Part shown: positions 1 to 9,238 of the stretch, piece by piece
How positions within the stretch are numbered: the stretch's first letter is position 1
Layout: the number at the start of each line of letters is the position of its first letter
Origin: Pseudomonadota bacterium
GTDB lineage: Bacteria; Pseudomonadota; Gammaproteobacteria; Steroidobacterales; SZUA-146
DNA length: 60,374 nucleotides
Assembly: GCA_039028935.1 (NCBI GenBank)
Contig: JBCCHD010000023.1
Span: forward strand, 1 to 60,374
Direction of reading: 5' to 3'
Position numbers and translations under genes: made by a program
The notes under the pieces: generated by a model
The model's input: the letters and a program-made list of their open reading frames with translations, nothing else
Told to the model about the DNA's origin: nothing
The model's database searches: none

Positions 1-199
1 CCCTGTCTTGTTGACATTAGTATCTCAATGTTTTGTGCGCTGTACAACTTTACCCATACACTTAGTCGTCTTGGCCTACTCATACATGCATTCGAAACAC
101 AGTGAAGACGCGCAGTCATACTCATATTTCTTGTCTCAGAACGAAATGGTTTCAGTGCAGACTTCCAGTAGTATGCTCTCTTCTGTTGGCGGACGGCTG
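1..199. other. Left edge, no supported gene
   Basis: No recognisable protein, RNA or repeat is seen here. An EAL domain on the minus strand would be expected to continue into this stretch from the gene that ends at 200, but none of the three minus-strand frames reads as the missing EAL C-terminus. A short plus-strand open frame (8-238) has no family resemblance and overlaps that gene, so it is not called. Confidence 0.5.
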
Positions 200-1873
200 T
201 TAGTAACGAATGTGCAGCGACTGCAGCCGCTCGAGTGACGAACTGCCGGTACCAAAATCATCCAACATCAGTTTGACGCCCATATCGCGCAGATTGCCAA
301 GGACACCTTTTTCAACCGTCCGACACGCTTGCAGTGTGGTCTCACTTAGTTCCAGTCGAATTCGCTGGGGATCGATGTTGCCACGACGAAGCGAGGCGCC
401 CAGTTTTTCCACAAAGTCACCCTGGACGAACTGCGACTCGTCGATATTGATGCACACGCTCACCGACTTATGAGCGTCGTTTTCGCTCGACCAAATATTC
501 ATATCGCGCACCACCTTACCGATCACCCACTGACCGATATCCAGCGCAAGCTGAGACTGCTGTGCAAGCGCCATAAAATCTCTGGGAAGTAAAATACCGC
601 GCGATGGGTGATGCCAGCGAAGGAGCGCCTCAAAGGCCACCACCGCTCCGGTCTGCGTCGAAAAAATAGGTTGATAAAAGAGACTCAGCTCTTGTCGCTC
701 GAGCGCATCCCGCAACTCGTCCTCCAGTCTAATGTCCGCTGGACTTGGATGCCGCAAGCCGTAACCATAGGTCACGAACGCCGCGCCACCTTTGGTCTTG
801 GCATCGAACATCGCGACGTTGGCGTCTTTAAGTGTTTCGATCGCTGCGCGTTCTGATGCGGTCTCAGAAATACCGATACTCATCGACACGTAAAAAGAAT
901 GCCCCGCGACACGTAACGGCTTCCGGAAGCTACGCAATATTCGTTGCGCAATCAGCTCTGCGTCGGAGCCGATGCGTTGACCAGGCGCCATAATCGCAAA
1001 TTCATCTACGCCAATACGCGCCATCATGTCGCCAGGGCGCAACAAATCCTTGAGCCGATGAGCGATCGCCACAATCACTTTGTCGCCGATAGTGTGACCA
1101 AACTGTTGATTGATGAGCGAGAACCGATCGACATCTAGGTACAGCACGGCCGTCGTAGTAGTCGCACTACGCCGTGTCTGACGCGAGTCGCGTTCAAGAT
1201 GATCGATGAGCATATTGCGATTAGGCAGACCGGTGAGTGGATCTAATAATTCATGGTTTGCATCGACTCGACTGGTGGCATCATTGACAATGTTGGCCAC
1301 CAATTCGAGGAGCGAGTGGAGCATTTCACGATCGTCAACCGACAACTCCCACGCGTCGGATTGCTCACGCGCATTGCCACCGAGCAAAATAGCCAGACCG
1401 CTCGCCTGATGAAAACACCACACCGTTTTTTCAGTGTGCGTTAAAAAGCGGACAAACTCACTAACGCCTGGAACAGCGCTTCTGGCGTCGGCACAAACAA
1501 ATTCGGGCATCGCCGATTTACGTGACAAATCGCACGCTTCGTCAATTGAAAAGCCCACGCTGGCGAGTGTTTTGAAACCCGCCTCATGGGTTGACTTGGC
1601 ATACAGCGCGCCACACTCGACACCCATATAGCGGGTTAACGAAGACAGGACGCGTTCCGCAACCTGGGTGGGCGAGTATCGTGCCGCCTTGAGGCGAAAC
1701 AAATGCCTCGTGAGCGTATTGGTCAGTTTCGCGCGACGTACGTCCAGCAAGGTTTGCCGTTGACGACGGTTACTTTGCTTCAGCTGGTCGCTGAGCTTTG
1801 CACACAAATCGCGGTAGTAGTCTGCCGATTGACTAGGCGTATCGACGATGGGAGTGTTTTTATTATTATTCAT
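200..1873 (-). CDS. GAF-like/GGDEF/EAL protein with truncated EAL domain
   Basis: Soluble c-di-GMP signalling protein of 557 residues. Residues 1-50 look like a coiled helix. About 60-200 is a GAF-like sensory region. A GGDEF domain (about 208-370) begins with the usual DPLTGLPNR signature. Its active-site motif reads GVDEF (288-292), so the second glycine is lost while D and E remain. The EAL domain begins near 385, with EAL at 415-417 and DDFGTG at 538-543. The protein stops at residue 557, just before the conserved LKIDxSFV segment, so roughly the last 100 residues are missing, including the catalytic Lys and the final Glu. Phosphodiesterase activity is therefore unlikely. Cyclase activity is uncertain because of GVDEF. 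It is divergent from the DUF3667 gene. A nonsense mutation, deletion or assembly error could explain the end. Confidence 0.85.
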   Translation of the reverse strand: MNNNKNTPIVDTPSQSADYYRDLCAKLSDQLKQSNRRQRQTLLDVRRAKLTNTLTRHLFRLKAARYSPTQVAERVLSSLTRYMGVECGALYAKSTHEAGFKTLASVGFSIDEACDLSRKSAMPEFVCADARSAVPGVSEFVRFLTHTEKTVWCFHQASGLAILLGGNAREQSDAWELSVDDREMLHSLLELVANIVNDATSRVDANHELLDPLTGLPNRNMLIDHLERDSRQTRRSATTTTAVLYLDVDRFSLINQQFGHTIGDKVIVAIAHRLKDLLRPGDMMARIGVDEFAIMAPGQRIGSDAELIAQRILRSFRKPLRVAGHSFYVSMSIGISETASERAAIETLKDANVAMFDAKTKGGAAFVTYGYGLRHPSPADIRLEDELRDALERQELSLFYQPIFSTQTGAVVAFEALLRWHHPSRGILLPRDFMALAQQSQLALDIGQWVIGKVVRDMNIWSSENDAHKSVSVCINIDESQFVQGDFVEKLGASLRRGNIDPQRIRLELSETTLQACRTVEKGVLGNLRDMGVKLMLDDFGTGSSSLERLQSLHIRY

Positions 1874-2011
1874 GAATCACCAGAGTTCGATTACTGATGA
1901 CACGCTAGCACAATCCGCGATTCGCTTGAGGCGGATGTAACGAAATATCGGCAATTGGTGTTAGACTCGTAACATAACGCGACGATCAACTCTCTGGCCG
2001 CAACATAATTC

Positions 2012-3322
2012 GTGACCATACCTCCACTGCAACCCCCGCCCGACTCCGAGGCCGTCAAACCGCCAATGCCAGCGGTAGCGGCCTGCATGAACTGCGGCAA
2101 ACCTCTCGACGATCAGTTTTGCTCTGCCTGTGGACAACGTAAACAACGGCGCTTGGTGTCGCTCTTCAGTTTGGCGGGTGACTTTGTCAGCGACTTAGTC
2201 AACTGGGATTCTCGAGTGTGGCGCACGCTGTGGCCGCTGTTTTTTAAACCCGGTCTTCTTACGCGCGCGTATTTGGACGGGCGTCGTGAGCACTACACAC
2301 CGCCGGTGCGTATGTATTTAGTGAGCAGCATTATATTCTTCCTGCTCATTTCTATGTCGCCGCGCAGCTTTCTAAGCGAACTGTCCGACCTGATTAATTT
2401 TAAGGCGGGCGGCGTTATTCCCGGGCTGGAACAAGGACTCGACTCACCGATCAACAGCGAATCGTCGCGCGCGGTCATCAATCTGATTAACGAGAAGAGC
2501 AGCGTGGGCAAGGGTGGCGCAGTGATTCTCACTTCTGCCCCACAACGCAATGGCGAGAATGACGATGACTCAGCGGATGAAGCCACAACACCAGAAGACG
2601 AACTCATACCGTCCATTACGCTCGACGATCGGGTTGTTATAGACGTCGACGCCCTCGCGACCGAGCTTGAATCGCCGCGCACCGAAACTCAAGACGATTC
2701 AACGGCCGAAAGCAACGTAGTCGAAGACGAGCTGGCCGACAGCGCCGACACCCGCCCAGAAGACGCCAGCGCAATAGTCGAAGACGAACCAGAGAGCGGC
2801 GACATTCGGGTGGAATGCGGATGGATCTCTACGGGCGCCTTCTCACCGGGCGCCGAGTTTATGCGCGCGCCCAGCCAGCGATTCTGCGAGTCGGTGTCGA
2901 CGTGGCGCGGCCTCATCAATTTTTTGGCCGAACTGATCGACAGCCTTCCCAAGACGCTGTTTGTACTCTTACCGCTAATGGCCCTAGCCAACAAAACTCT
3001 CTATCTGTTTTCACGTCGCTTCTACGTTGAACACCTGCTCTACTACGTGCACAACTATTCATTCTTGTTTCTGTTTACGGTAGTGATGGTGGGTATCACG
3101 AAAGCGTTTGAATTAGCCGGTGCCAACGCTGGCAACGTAATCGCACCCGTCGGCTTCTTATACGTGGTGTACTACTTTCTCAAATCCATGCGAGTGGTCT
3201 ACGGTCAGGGTTGGCTGCTGACCATCATTAAGTGGATTATGTTGATCATGGCATTCATCCTGCTACTGAGCGTGGTGCTCGTGTTTTACATGCTCGCGTC
3301 GGCGGCCATGCGTGGCCTGTGA
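2012..3322 (+). CDS. DUF3667 zinc-ribbon membrane protein
   Basis: Inner-membrane protein of 436 residues with a GTG start. The N-terminus carries a four-cysteine zinc ribbon (CMNCGKPL and FCSACGQRK, about 25-45). The DUF3667 core follows, with its pattern of an aromatic segment, RTLWPLFFKPG and YTPPVRMYL. One hydrophobic helix lies near 100-116, and four more occupy the C-terminal third (about 315-436). Between them is a very acidic loop (about 180-270) rich in Asp, Glu, Ser and Thr, which is not part of the DUF3667 core as I know it. The molecular function of DUF3667 is unknown. The stop codon overlaps the likely GTG start of dinB, so the two genes are probably translationally coupled. Confidence 0.82.
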   Translation: MTIPPLQPPPDSEAVKPPMPAVAACMNCGKPLDDQFCSACGQRKQRRLVSLFSLAGDFVSDLVNWDSRVWRTLWPLFFKPGLLTRAYLDGRREHYTPPVRMYLVSSIIFFLLISMSPRSFLSELSDLINFKAGGVIPGLEQGLDSPINSESSRAVINLINEKSSVGKGGAVILTSAPQRNGENDDDSADEATTPEDELIPSITLDDRVVIDVDALATELESPRTETQDDSTAESNVVEDELADSADTRPEDASAIVEDEPESGDIRVECGWISTGAFSPGAEFMRAPSQRFCESVSTWRGLINFLAELIDSLPKTLFVLLPLMALANKTLYLFSRRFYVEHLLYYVHNYSFLFLFTVVMVGITKAFELAGANAGNVIAPVGFLYVVYYFLKSMRVVYGQGWLLTIIKWIMLIMAFILLLSVVLVFYMLASAAMRGL

Positions 3323-4485
3323 CCACCGACACCGATAATCGCGTCATCATGCATGTGGACATGGACGCGTTTTACGCCTCCATTGAGCAGCGCGACAATC
3401 CCGAATTGCGTGGCAAACCGGTCGTAGTGGGCGGCGGCGGTCCGCGCGGTGTGGTAGCCGCCGCCAGCTATGAGTCACGCCAGTTTGGCATCCGCTCAGC
3501 CATGCCCGGCCGCGAGGCACAAAGACGCTGTCCTGACGCCATATTTATCAAGCCTCGTATTCATCATTACCAGACGGTGTCTCGCGAAATCTTCGCAGTC
3601 TTTCGCTCTCTCACGCCGATTTATGAGGGTTTGTCGCTCGATGAGGCGTTTCTCGATTTCAGTGGTGAGCCGAATATACGTGCGCACATGCGCGACCGCG
3701 CCATGCTCATCAAATCGCGCATTCAAGAGCAGACCAAACTGACTGCGTCCGTCGGTGTTGGTCCGAATAAGCTCGTTGCAAAAATAGCATCCGATTTAGA
3801 TAAACCTGACGGCCTTTGCATGCTGTTTGATGAGCAGATTCGGCAAACGCTCGATCCGATGCCAGCCGGTACCATTCCAGGTATCGGTAAGAAGACCATC
3901 GCGCGCTTACACAAAATCGATGTGCGCACGATCCGTGATCTACGTACCGCGCCGGATGCCGCGCTGGCCGCCGTATTCGGTCGCTACGCCATGCGCATCA
4001 AACAGCGTGCCGCCGGCATTGATCACCGTGAAGTTGTCGCCTCACGCAGCGACAAATCGATCAGTGCAGAGAACACGTTCTCAGAAAATCTGACAGATCT
4101 CGAACAGATGGAAACCGAATTGACGCGTCTGGCGGATCGCACCGCCGAACGCGCGCGCAAAAAAAACCTGCTTGGCAGTGTCGTGATGATCAAAGTACGC
4201 ATGCCCGATTTCACCACGCTCACCCGTCAAATGAGGTTGCAACCCGCGGCAAATTCAAGCGACGCCATCGGCCGTCAAGCCCGTACATTGCTGCAGGACT
4301 GGCGAGCCGACTATCCCGACGCGGCCGTGCGGCTGCTGGGCGTCGGCATCGCGGGTTTGCAAGAAGCGCGGCAAATGGGCTTGTTCGATCCACCAGATTC
4401 TCAACAAGACGTGGATCAAGTACTTGATAGTATTCGTGAAAAGTTCGGCTCCAACAGCGTAAAGCGTGGCAACCGATTACCTTAG
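3319..4485 (+). CDS. dinB: DNA polymerase IV (Y-family)
   Basis: Error-prone translesion DNA polymerase of about 388 residues. The Y-family fingerprints are clear. HVDMDAFYASIEQRDNP at the N-terminus supplies the first catalytic Asp. SLDEAFLD supplies the second catalytic Asp/Glu pair. Next come ASVGVGPNKLVAKIASD, the IPGIGKKT helix-hairpin-helix and a C-terminal little-finger domain. I chose the GTG at 3319 because it overlaps the upstream stop (GTGA) and leaves a short leader before the conserved HVDMD. An ATG at 3349 is an alternative, and the frame also stays open upstream to 3232 inside the previous gene. The C-terminus (GLFDPPDSQ) may hold a degenerate beta-clamp binding motif such as QMGLF. 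No LexA box was identified. Confidence 0.95.
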   Translation: MTTDTDNRVIMHVDMDAFYASIEQRDNPELRGKPVVVGGGGPRGVVAAASYESRQFGIRSAMPGREAQRRCPDAIFIKPRIHHYQTVSREIFAVFRSLTPIYEGLSLDEAFLDFSGEPNIRAHMRDRAMLIKSRIQEQTKLTASVGVGPNKLVAKIASDLDKPDGLCMLFDEQIRQTLDPMPAGTIPGIGKKTIARLHKIDVRTIRDLRTAPDAALAAVFGRYAMRIKQRAAGIDHREVVASRSDKSISAENTFSENLTDLEQMETELTRLADRTAERARKKNLLGSVVMIKVRMPDFTTLTRQMRLQPAANSSDAIGRQARTLLQDWRADYPDAAVRLLGVGIAGLQEARQMGLFDPPDSQQDVDQVLDSIREKFGSNSVKRGNRLP

Positions 4486-4537
4486 CAGGTACCATGGTGG
4501 GTCAGCAAAACGCTGAGCCAAGAGAGTAGAACCCCTC

Positions 4538-6316
4538 GTGTACACGCCGTTTTTTGGCCTGACGGAAAAACCGTTTTCGATCACGCCAGATCCCAGCTTT
4601 CTCTTTTTGTCCGAGCGCCACGCCGAAGCGCTCGCCCATCTGGTCTATGGCGTGACCGAGAGCGGTGGCTTCATTCAACTCACCGGAGAGGTCGGCACCG
4701 GAAAAACCACACTGACGCGCTGCCTGCTCGATCGACTACCCGAGTCGGTCGACCTCGCCGTGGTACTCAATCCTCGGCTGAGCGTGCCGGAGTTTCTCTC
4801 GACCATATTCAGCGAGCTCGGTGTCGAGGCACCTGATCGCGATGCCAGCACAAAGGAACTGGTGGACGCGCTCAATCAACATCTGCTTGAGTCGCATGCC
4901 AACGGACGGCGGACCGTACTGTTGGTAGACGAAGCGCAAAATTTGGACAGCGACGTGCTCGAGCAACTCAGACTGCTCACCAATCTTGAAACCAGCAAAG
5001 AAAAGCTGTTGCAGATTATTCTGGTAGGTCAGCCCGAGCTACGCGACACGCTCGCGCGCAATGACCTGCGCCAACTGGCACAGCGCATTACCGGCCGCTA
5101 TCACCTAGAAAACCTCAACGCCGAAGAGACCATTGCGTACGTGAAGCACCGCATGGAAGTGGCCGGCAATACAGACGATGTGTTTGAACCCGATGCGCTA
5201 TGGGAAATCCACGCACTCACCGGGGGCAGCCCGCGCCTGACCAACGTATTGTGCGATCGTGCGTTGTTGGGCGCCTATTCCGCCGAATCGCGCACGGTGT
5301 CAAAAGATCTGTTGCGCAAAGCGTTTACGGAAATCCATGGCGAAGCGCCCAAAACCTCGCGCCGTAAGCCCACCGCGCTGTCCGGCCATGTGCTCGATAA
5401 TCAATTCTGGTCGCTGGCCGCCACGGTGGTCGTCGGGCTTGGATTAGCCGGCGCCGTAGGCTGGCAGCTAGCAAGTCTTAATAATCCCGAGCCGGTCGTC
5501 GATACGCAGGGGGTGGACACCACGCACACCACCCGCGACCGGCGCTTGTCCGGCTCTTTATCGGCGACCACGACGCCCCCTGAGGCCACGCGCTACGAAT
5601 CACAACTTGCCGTCAGCACGCCGCTCAGACTGACTCGCTCGCTCGGCGTGAGTCAGCCTGACGAATCCCTAACGTCGCTGGCGAGTTTGCTCAACAACCC
5701 GGCCTATAACACCAGCACTGATCAAGCGTTTCGGGATGCATTCAGTCTGTGGCAACGACCCACCGGCTTTGGCAGCACACCGCCATGCGCCTGGGCGTCT
5801 CAACACCAGCTTCGCTGTGAGTACCTCGTTGGCGCGCTCCGACTGATTGGTACGATCAATCGACCGGCCATCTTATCGCTCGTGGATGACGCCGGTCAGG
5901 TGCACAACGCGCTGATGGTCGAGCTGGACGACGATACGGCCGTGCTACGTATCGCAAACACCGAGTTTCGCATAACCAATAGTGACCTATCGCGCTATTG
6001 GTACGGAGAGTTTCTGGTGCTCTGGCAGCCACGAAACGGCGTTGGGGAGCTATTGCTGCCCAATACACGCAGCAACGGCGTAGCGTGGTTGCGTGCGATG
6101 TTGGCACGACTCGATCGCCAGCAGGTACCCAGTCCGAATTCCGCCTTCTTTGATGCCGCTCTACGCCAGCGCGTGACCGCATTTCAGCGCGCTCATCAAC
6201 TTGAAGCGGACGGTATCGCCGGTGTGCAAACGCTCATCGCGCTCAACACCGCGCTCCGCGTCTCCGGCACACCACTTTTACGCCCGTATGTGGCACCACT
6301 CGCATTGAGAAATTAG
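4538..6316 (+). CDS. gspA: Type II secretion accessory ATPase GspA/ExeA
   Basis: ExeA/GspA-family protein of 592 residues with a GTG start (MYTPFFGLTEKPF is the family's signature opening). The AAA domain (about 1-270) has Walker A GEVGTGKTT and Walker B VLLVDEAQNL. A single membrane helix lies near 290-310. The periplasmic part holds a C39-peptidase-like segment (about 410-500, with a Cys-Ala-Trp and an HNALMVEL segment). A C-terminal peptidoglycan-binding domain (about 530-575) contains the AFQRAHQLEADGIAG pattern. In Aeromonas, ExeA works with ExeB to place the secretin through peptidoglycan. gspB follows after 10 bases, so the pair is an operon. No T2SS structural gene lies in this window. 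Confidence 0.92.
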   Translation: MYTPFFGLTEKPFSITPDPSFLFLSERHAEALAHLVYGVTESGGFIQLTGEVGTGKTTLTRCLLDRLPESVDLAVVLNPRLSVPEFLSTIFSELGVEAPDRDASTKELVDALNQHLLESHANGRRTVLLVDEAQNLDSDVLEQLRLLTNLETSKEKLLQIILVGQPELRDTLARNDLRQLAQRITGRYHLENLNAEETIAYVKHRMEVAGNTDDVFEPDALWEIHALTGGSPRLTNVLCDRALLGAYSAESRTVSKDLLRKAFTEIHGEAPKTSRRKPTALSGHVLDNQFWSLAATVVVGLGLAGAVGWQLASLNNPEPVVDTQGVDTTHTTRDRRLSGSLSATTTPPEATRYESQLAVSTPLRLTRSLGVSQPDESLTSLASLLNNPAYNTSTDQAFRDAFSLWQRPTGFGSTPPCAWASQHQLRCEYLVGALRLIGTINRPAILSLVDDAGQVHNALMVELDDDTAVLRIANTEFRITNSDLSRYWYGEFLVLWQPRNGVGELLLPNTRSNGVAWLRAMLARLDRQQVPSPNSAFFDAALRQRVTAFQRAHQLEADGIAGVQTLIALNTALRVSGTPLLRPYVAPLALRN

Positions 6317-6326
6317 AGGGCTGCGT

Positions 6327-7082
6327 ATGTCGTTCATTCTCGATGCACTGCGAAAAGCGGAAGACAAGAATCGCGATCGGCATCATCTGCCTGTTATTCA
6401 GGGTCCCAAAGTGCTCGACGAAGACTTGCCGCCTCGAGCCGAAGCCCGCCGCTTTCCGTTGTGGCTTCTGGCCATACCGCTGGTCATTGGCGCAGCCTGG
6501 TGGTGGTCTGCGTCGGACAGTGAACCTGTGTCGGCGCCCGCCGCCGTGACCGCGCCCGTCGCGACGCAATCAGCACCCACACAACCCACCGATCGCCCAG
6601 CACTTCCCCAGGCGGTTCCGCGGGAAACCGGCGCCCGGTCGTTGGATCGCGAAGTCTCGCGCGGACAACGCACACCGATTGATCGCGTTGACCGAGCGCC
6701 TACCGCCGCCGCGACGCCGGTCGTCACACCGGGCACCGTGGCACCAGGCTCAATCACACCTGGCACCGTCACGATAATCGGCGAGGACAACACAACCCCC
6801 GACCCACGCAATCCAGAGGCCCTCGATCGTCGCGGCACGGTAGAACAAGAAGTGCTACCCGAGTACCGCGAATCACTGGCCTCTGGCGAAGTGCCCATTC
6901 CAAAGCTTCACCTCGATATGCACGTGTACAGTGCAGAATCGGCTAAGCGTTTTGTGTTTATCAACCTCGACAAGTACGGCGAGGGAGAAGCGATTGACGA
7001 CGACACGACGGTGGAATCGATCGAACCGCAGGGCGCCGTCATCAATCACAAGGGGTTCCGCTTTGTCCTTCGGCCCGACTAG
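6327..7082 (+). CDS. gspB: Type II secretion accessory protein GspB
   Basis: 251-residue inner-membrane partner of GspA. The N-terminus MSFILDALRKAEDKNR is the classic GspB opening and is followed by one membrane helix (about 45-63). The middle is a Pro/Thr/Ala-rich flexible linker with a small TPGTV...TPGTV duplication. The C-terminal domain (about 185-251) has the T2SSB-type sequence HLDMHVYS, RFVFIN, GxxI and GF.F.L. It lies 10 bases downstream of gspA and very probably shares its transcript. By analogy with ExeB/GspB, it couples the ATPase complex to secretin assembly. Confidence 0.88.
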   Translation: MSFILDALRKAEDKNRDRHHLPVIQGPKVLDEDLPPRAEARRFPLWLLAIPLVIGAAWWWSASDSEPVSAPAAVTAPVATQSAPTQPTDRPALPQAVPRETGARSLDREVSRGQRTPIDRVDRAPTAAATPVVTPGTVAPGSITPGTVTIIGEDNTTPDPRNPEALDRRGTVEQEVLPEYRESLASGEVPIPKLHLDMHVYSAESAKRFVFINLDKYGEGEAIDDDTTVESIEPQGAVINHKGFRFVLRPD

Positions 7083-7251
7083 CCGTTGAGCGTGCAGGGT
7101 ATCGCCGCCCGGAACGACGCTACACGTACGAACACCATGTGCGGCGTACACGCCGCTGTCGGTTGGGACTTTTTCAACGAACAACGCGCCGTGGCACAAT
7201 AACGACGCCCAAGGATGCGGCGCCCAACGAGAACGACAACAAGAGTAGGCT

Positions 7252-9093
7252 ATGACCGCAACCAGTGCTTCCCCAACGCCAGGCATCATTTATGTCGACG
7301 GCCCCCGTATTCGCCGCGCCATGGTGGCGGGCATTAAAAAAGTGATTGAGGGCCAGGAGCACTTCAATAAGATCAATGTGTTTCCGGTGGCGGATGGCGA
7401 CACAGGCACGAATCTGGCACTCACCATGCACTCGGTTCTGGCGACGCTGCGGCGTTCAACTTCCAACGACGCGCATGCGCTGCTGACCGATATTGCGGAC
7501 GCGGCGCTGGACGGAGCACGCGGAAACAGCGGCGCGATCATCGCTCAGTTCTTCCAAGGGGTAAGTGACGCCGCATCCGGACTCACAACCATCACCACCG
7601 AACAGTTTGCCAAAGCCATCAAAAGCGGCGAACAGTACGCGCGCGATGCGCTAACCAAACCGCGCGAGGGGACGGTGCTTACGGTGATGCGTGATTTTGC
7701 CGATCATCTGCTGCACCTTGCGGTCACACAAAAAACACTCGACTTTGTCAGCTTGTTTCAAGAGGGGCTGATCAAAGCGAAGACCTCACTGGCCAGCACC
7801 CCGGACCAACTCGACGCGTTGCGCAAGGCCGGTGTCGTGGATGCCGGCGCAGCCGGATTTGTCAGTTTATTAGAAGGCATCGTCCACTACACCGAACATG
7901 GCAACGTCGACCAGAGCATCCCGGACGCGAGCGAATTCGAGCTGGAACACAGTGAGGAGATCATGGCGGGCGACGTGCATGATCTCGACTACCGCTACTG
8001 CACCGAATGCATGATTACCGGCAGCGATATCGATCGCCGCCACCTGCGCGAGGAGTTGTCGCAACTTGGCGACAGCCTGGTGCTGGCCGGCACAAACCGA
8101 AAGGCCAAAGTCCACATTCACGTCAATGAACCCAATCAGGTATTCGAATTAGCGGCTCGCTACGGCGATGTGTCCGGCACGAAAGCGGACGATATGCATC
8201 AGCAGCAGGAAATGACCCATCACAATCAGCCGGTTGTGATCACGATCGATTCGGCGGCCGACTTACCCGATAGCGAAATCGAGCGGCTCAATATTCATAT
8301 GATCCCCGTACGTCTTCATTTTGGGGAGGAAAGCTATCTGGACAAAGTGTCGATTGATGCCGACGAGTTTTTTAAGAAGCTGGATGAGCACCCTGAACAC
8401 CCGAAGACCTCTCAGCCACCGCCTGGGGATTTTCGACGGAACTTCGATTTTCTGGCCTCGCATCACGCGCACGTTGTGTCGATCAATGTCACTAGCTGGG
8501 GCAGCGGCACACACCAGGCTGCCGTCACGGCTGCCGAGCGATCCAAACACGACACGATCACCGTATTCGATTCAAAGTCAGCGTCAATTGGTCAGGCCTT
8601 GCAGGCGATCCATGCAGCGGAATGCGCTGCCGAGGGCATGGACATCGAACGCGTCATGAGCGAATTGGAGTGGGCACGGGACAATACGATGGTATTTGGT
8701 ATGTTTCCCGAACTCACGTACACCGTACGAGGTGGTCGCGTTAAACCATTTGTCAAAATCATCACGGATTTTCTTAATGTGGCGCCTGTGTTTATGCTCA
8801 ATCGCCAAGGCAAACTGGTGCCGCGAAAAGGCCTGTTTGGCCGACACAATTTACCGTCTCGGCTTGGCGACTATGTCGGCAAACAGCTGGTGACCGGTAC
8901 CCAGTATCGCGTTGGCATTGCTTACGGACGCGAACGCGCCGCGGCCGACGAATTGTTTGCCACCATCGAACAACAGATGGAAAAGCGAGGCGCACGCATC
9001 GAGCGGCACTTTTTCGCACGGCTTGGCACCGCGCTCGGCGCGCACGCCGGACCCGACTGCATCGTTATCGGTCTACAAAAGCGCCTGCATTGA
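7252..9093 (+). CDS. DhaL-DegV fusion, fatty-acid-kinase-like
   Basis: 613-residue cytosolic protein joining two proteins that are separate in Firmicutes. Residues 1-200 are a DhaL/DAK2 kinase domain, with FPVADGDTGTNLALT (45-59) supplying the metal-nucleotide Asp residues and GARGNSGAII the second loop. Residues about 240-315 match the FakA middle domain (RYCTECMI, GDSLVLAG, KVHIHVNEP). From about 325 the protein is DegV/FakB-like, with ITIDSAADLP, TSQPPPGDF, SGTHQAA and TVRGGR. FakA phosphorylates fatty acids held by FakB, so the fusion suggests a one-chain fatty-acid kinase feeding exogenous fatty acids to phospholipid synthesis. That substrate is inferred, not shown. It is a lone gene in this window. 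Confidence 0.88.
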   Translation: MTATSASPTPGIIYVDGPRIRRAMVAGIKKVIEGQEHFNKINVFPVADGDTGTNLALTMHSVLATLRRSTSNDAHALLTDIADAALDGARGNSGAIIAQFFQGVSDAASGLTTITTEQFAKAIKSGEQYARDALTKPREGTVLTVMRDFADHLLHLAVTQKTLDFVSLFQEGLIKAKTSLASTPDQLDALRKAGVVDAGAAGFVSLLEGIVHYTEHGNVDQSIPDASEFELEHSEEIMAGDVHDLDYRYCTECMITGSDIDRRHLREELSQLGDSLVLAGTNRKAKVHIHVNEPNQVFELAARYGDVSGTKADDMHQQQEMTHHNQPVVITIDSAADLPDSEIERLNIHMIPVRLHFGEESYLDKVSIDADEFFKKLDEHPEHPKTSQPPPGDFRRNFDFLASHHAHVVSINVTSWGSGTHQAAVTAAERSKHDTITVFDSKSASIGQALQAIHAAECAAEGMDIERVMSELEWARDNTMVFGMFPELTYTVRGGRVKPFVKIITDFLNVAPVFMLNRQGKLVPRKGLFGRHNLPSRLGDYVGKQLVTGTQYRVGIAYGRERAAADELFATIEQQMEKRGARIERHFFARLGTALGAHAGPDCIVIGLQKRLH

Positions 9094-9238
9094 GCCGGCG
9101 AGAAAAAAAGGGGGCATACTATCTGCCGCCTGTCACGATAATCCCGACAAACGCTACGCTTAAACCGCACGCCAGTCGCCCGCCCGACCGATTCCGGGTA
9201 TTCTTCCACTTTCATCTTGGGCTAACCCGGAGACCCCC

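Noticed and set aside
8-238. Plus-strand 76-codon open frame at the left edge
   Set aside because: No family resemblance, no ribosome site and overlap with the GGDEF-EAL gene on the other strand.
2293-2994. Minus-strand frames opposite the DUF3667 acidic loop
   Set aside because: Low-complexity Ser-rich shadows of Asp/Glu-rich coding sequence.
6398-6898. 166-codon minus-strand open frame inside gspB
   Set aside because: It results from the Pro/Thr/Ala-rich codons of gspB read backwards; its product is low-complexity Ser/Gly/Val.
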